From: Ahaetulla prasina
Lineage: Eukaryota; Chordata; Lepidosauria; Squamata; Colubridae
Reading direction: 5' to 3'
NCBI RefSeq assembly: GCF_028640845.1
Contig: NC_080548.1
Span: 16,923,321-16,987,320 of the forward strand
Length of the DNA stretch: 64,000 bases
The notes beneath the pieces are model-generated. The model was given only the letters and a program-made list of their open reading frames with translations, was not told where the DNA came from and ran no database searches. Below, piece after piece: positions 62,556 through 64,000 of the stretch. Within the stretch, counting starts at the first letter, position 1. Each line of letters starts with the position of its first letter. Made by a program: the position numbers and the translations under genes.

Positions 62556-63799
62556 GCTGGAGGTGGCCATATACAAGACATTTGCTCTCTTGGAGAGGAT
62601 ATTTACCTTGGTTTTCTTGTCTTCTCCAAAACATGGAGTTGTGAATCCCATCCAGCTATTTCCCTTAAGTGATTAATGTCCTTAGTTACTAGTGCACATT
62701 TCTGCATAACTAAGTATGGTTTTAATTGGGTTTTGCATCGGGAGGCATTCTATATCCAAGCATTTGCTGCATCTGGAAGTACTGTATTCTGTATCCCATG
62801 AGTGTGTTTGTTTTAAGGACATAGGTCTTAAAAGTGTTCTTGTGCAGCTGAAATTCAAAAATGTCTCGTGTCCGTATTTGCCAAAAAGTAGACTTATTTT
62901 TGGAAGGTTCCATGGGAACACCCCCTACAGCGTGAGCCATATATTTGTGAGTAAGGCAGTCACTTTAAAATCTCCCTATGAAAGAATTATGATAATACCT
63001 GATCTACTCACTAAGAGCATGGGAACAAGAGTAATATATTATTTCTTCATCAGATTGGGCTTAAATGGGCTTTGTACCCATTCATACATGATCTCAACTG
63101 TATTGTAGTATGATACGAGCCCTTTTGAAGCCAGTGTCACTCCAATGATGCCAGCCTCCTGAAAAAGTTTGTTTGACTAGAAGCCTGACCTGGGCTATAG
63201 GATGTTGTAAATACTCGAAGAAATTGAAACGGCAGTCCTGTTCAAGGAGAACATTTACATCATGTCTTCATTCAAGTAGGCATTCTTGTTGTAGAGTAAT
63301 AAGGAATGGCAAGTAGACGTGAATGTTGGAAAATTTCAAATTAACTTAGGTTCCATGCTTATGCTAAGCCACAACTTTTAACCCAGGAATTTTGGAATTT
63401 GCAGATGGTATACGGCCATTGCTGAGAAATAGATCTGGAGAGTATGCAGGTTGCAGGATTCCTAAAGTGATCTGTTTCATTTTAACTTCATGCAGTATGC
63501 GAAACTAGGAGAAGGACCGGGAGAACCTGGGGTGGAGTTAAAAGAGAAATCAGCTCAGAATCTCTATGTAGCCACAAATGGACAAACTCCAACTCCTCTT
63601 GAATTCCATGCCAAGATAGTGCTCTCAGTTGAGTAGATTCTTGTATATAGGCCTAATTATTAATACATCAAATTTAATTGGAACTTGTGTCATCCTGATC
63701 TTTCACGCCTGACAGAAACTAGCCATTAGTGCTTTTCATCGGTGCTTTATAATATAGGTTGGTTTTGTATTGTTTTTTTGTTTACAAGCATTTTTAATA
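62556..63799. other. No gene recognised
   Basis: The plus frame 62716-63108 (130 codons) is the longest unexplained frame outside repeats. It has no recognisable domain, a shadow frame exists on the other strand, and no splice context was seen. Confidence 0.35.
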
Positions 63800-63870
63800 A
63801 TTTGTAAACCACCCAGAGCCCCTGGGAGTTGGGAGGCATAAAAATGATCATAATAATGATACCGGTAATA
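63800..63870 (+). mobile_element. L2-type SINE/LINE tail fragment
   Basis: TTTGTAAACCACCCAGAGCC, TGGGAGTTGGGAGGCATAAA and AATAATGAT-type ends resemble the L2 tail at 51235, here diverged. Confidence 0.55.
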
Positions 63871-63929
63871 GAAAAACTACGAATTGACAACATTTTTGTC
63901 ATATTACAAAAAACTACACTGCTTGGAGG

Positions 63930-64000
63930 GGACACGGTGGCTCAGTGGCTAAGACACTGAGCTTGTCGATCGAAAGGTCAGCAGTTCAGCGGTTCGAATC
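63930..64000 (+). mobile_element. Sauria-type SINE, cut by the window end
   Basis: Only the tRNA-like head is inside the window: GGACACGGTGGCTCAGTGGC, GAGCTTGTCGATCGAAAGGT and box B GCGGTTCGAATC. Confidence 0.9.

Noticed and set aside
63930..64000. Possible tRNA gene (box A and box B present)
   Set aside because: The same sequence heads seven dispersed copies followed by a SINE body, so it is a SINE head, not a tRNA gene. The same applies to 3266, 33784, 40757, 52795, 58890 and 62202.

Overview
The window is a non-coding, repeat-dense stretch of a squamate reptile genome, most likely an advanced (colubroid) snake. The grounds are the repeat families: L3/CR1-type LINEs whose 3' ends run into (AATAG/ATTCT)n arrays, which is reported as a snake trait; Sauria-type tRNA SINEs with Bov-B-like tails; Bov-B, L2, CR1 and L1 LINEs; Penelope-like elements; several hAT families; and a Ty3/gypsy element. 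No complete host gene is visible. Two short plus-strand candidates for host exons are present: one at 25374-25431 with acceptor and donor sites, and one at 55706-55751 with a start codon and donor. Both would leave the reading frame in phase 1, so they could be alternative 5' coding exons of one gene whose body lies to the right of the window. I could not identify that gene. Layout. 1-1440: pyrimidine minisatellite, a 161-bp tandem repeat and a doubled L3 LINE end. 2.9-7.7 kb: three SINE types, a CR1 end split by a hAT that carries a coiled-coil gene fragment, and palindromic hAT copies. 9-15 kb: L3 LINE, a SINE with an internal four-fold repeat, a second gene-fragment hAT, two short hATs with 8-bp target duplications, a SPIN-like hAT with internal triplication, and a MITE broken by a LINE. 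15.94-21.15 kb: a recent direct tandem duplication of about 2.6 kb; each unit holds a Penelope-like endonuclease fragment split by the gene-fragment hAT, an L1 fragment and a pure polypyrimidine tract. 22.4-28.5 kb: inverted Penelope terminal repeats, an L3 array with three tandem 3' ends, the first candidate exon and three hAT copies, two of them stacked on one target site. 28.67-33.41 kb: a nest of one CR1 LINE split by a defective Ty3/gypsy element and again by a Bov-B LINE. 33.5-43.3 kb: three solo LTRs, SINEs, hATs, MITEs, and L3 and CR1 ends. 44.6-51.3 kb: an L2 end joined to an L3 end, another L3 end, a long CT tract and a 2.3-kb 5'-truncated L2. 52.8-64 kb: four SINE copies, a LINE with an 11-bp target duplication, Penelope terminal fragments, the second candidate exon and an L3 triple-end array. 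The families depend on one another. Bov-B reverse transcriptase is the probable mover of the Sauria SINEs, CR1 of a second SINE type, and absent hAT transposases of the many non-autonomous hAT copies. Nothing here looks able to move by itself: every reverse transcriptase is truncated or frameshifted. The most unusual items are the hAT family that carries a coiled-coil coding fragment, the gypsy copy with almost identical LTRs but a badly decayed interior, two hAT copies stacked on one 8-bp target, and the tandemly repeated L3 LINE ends.
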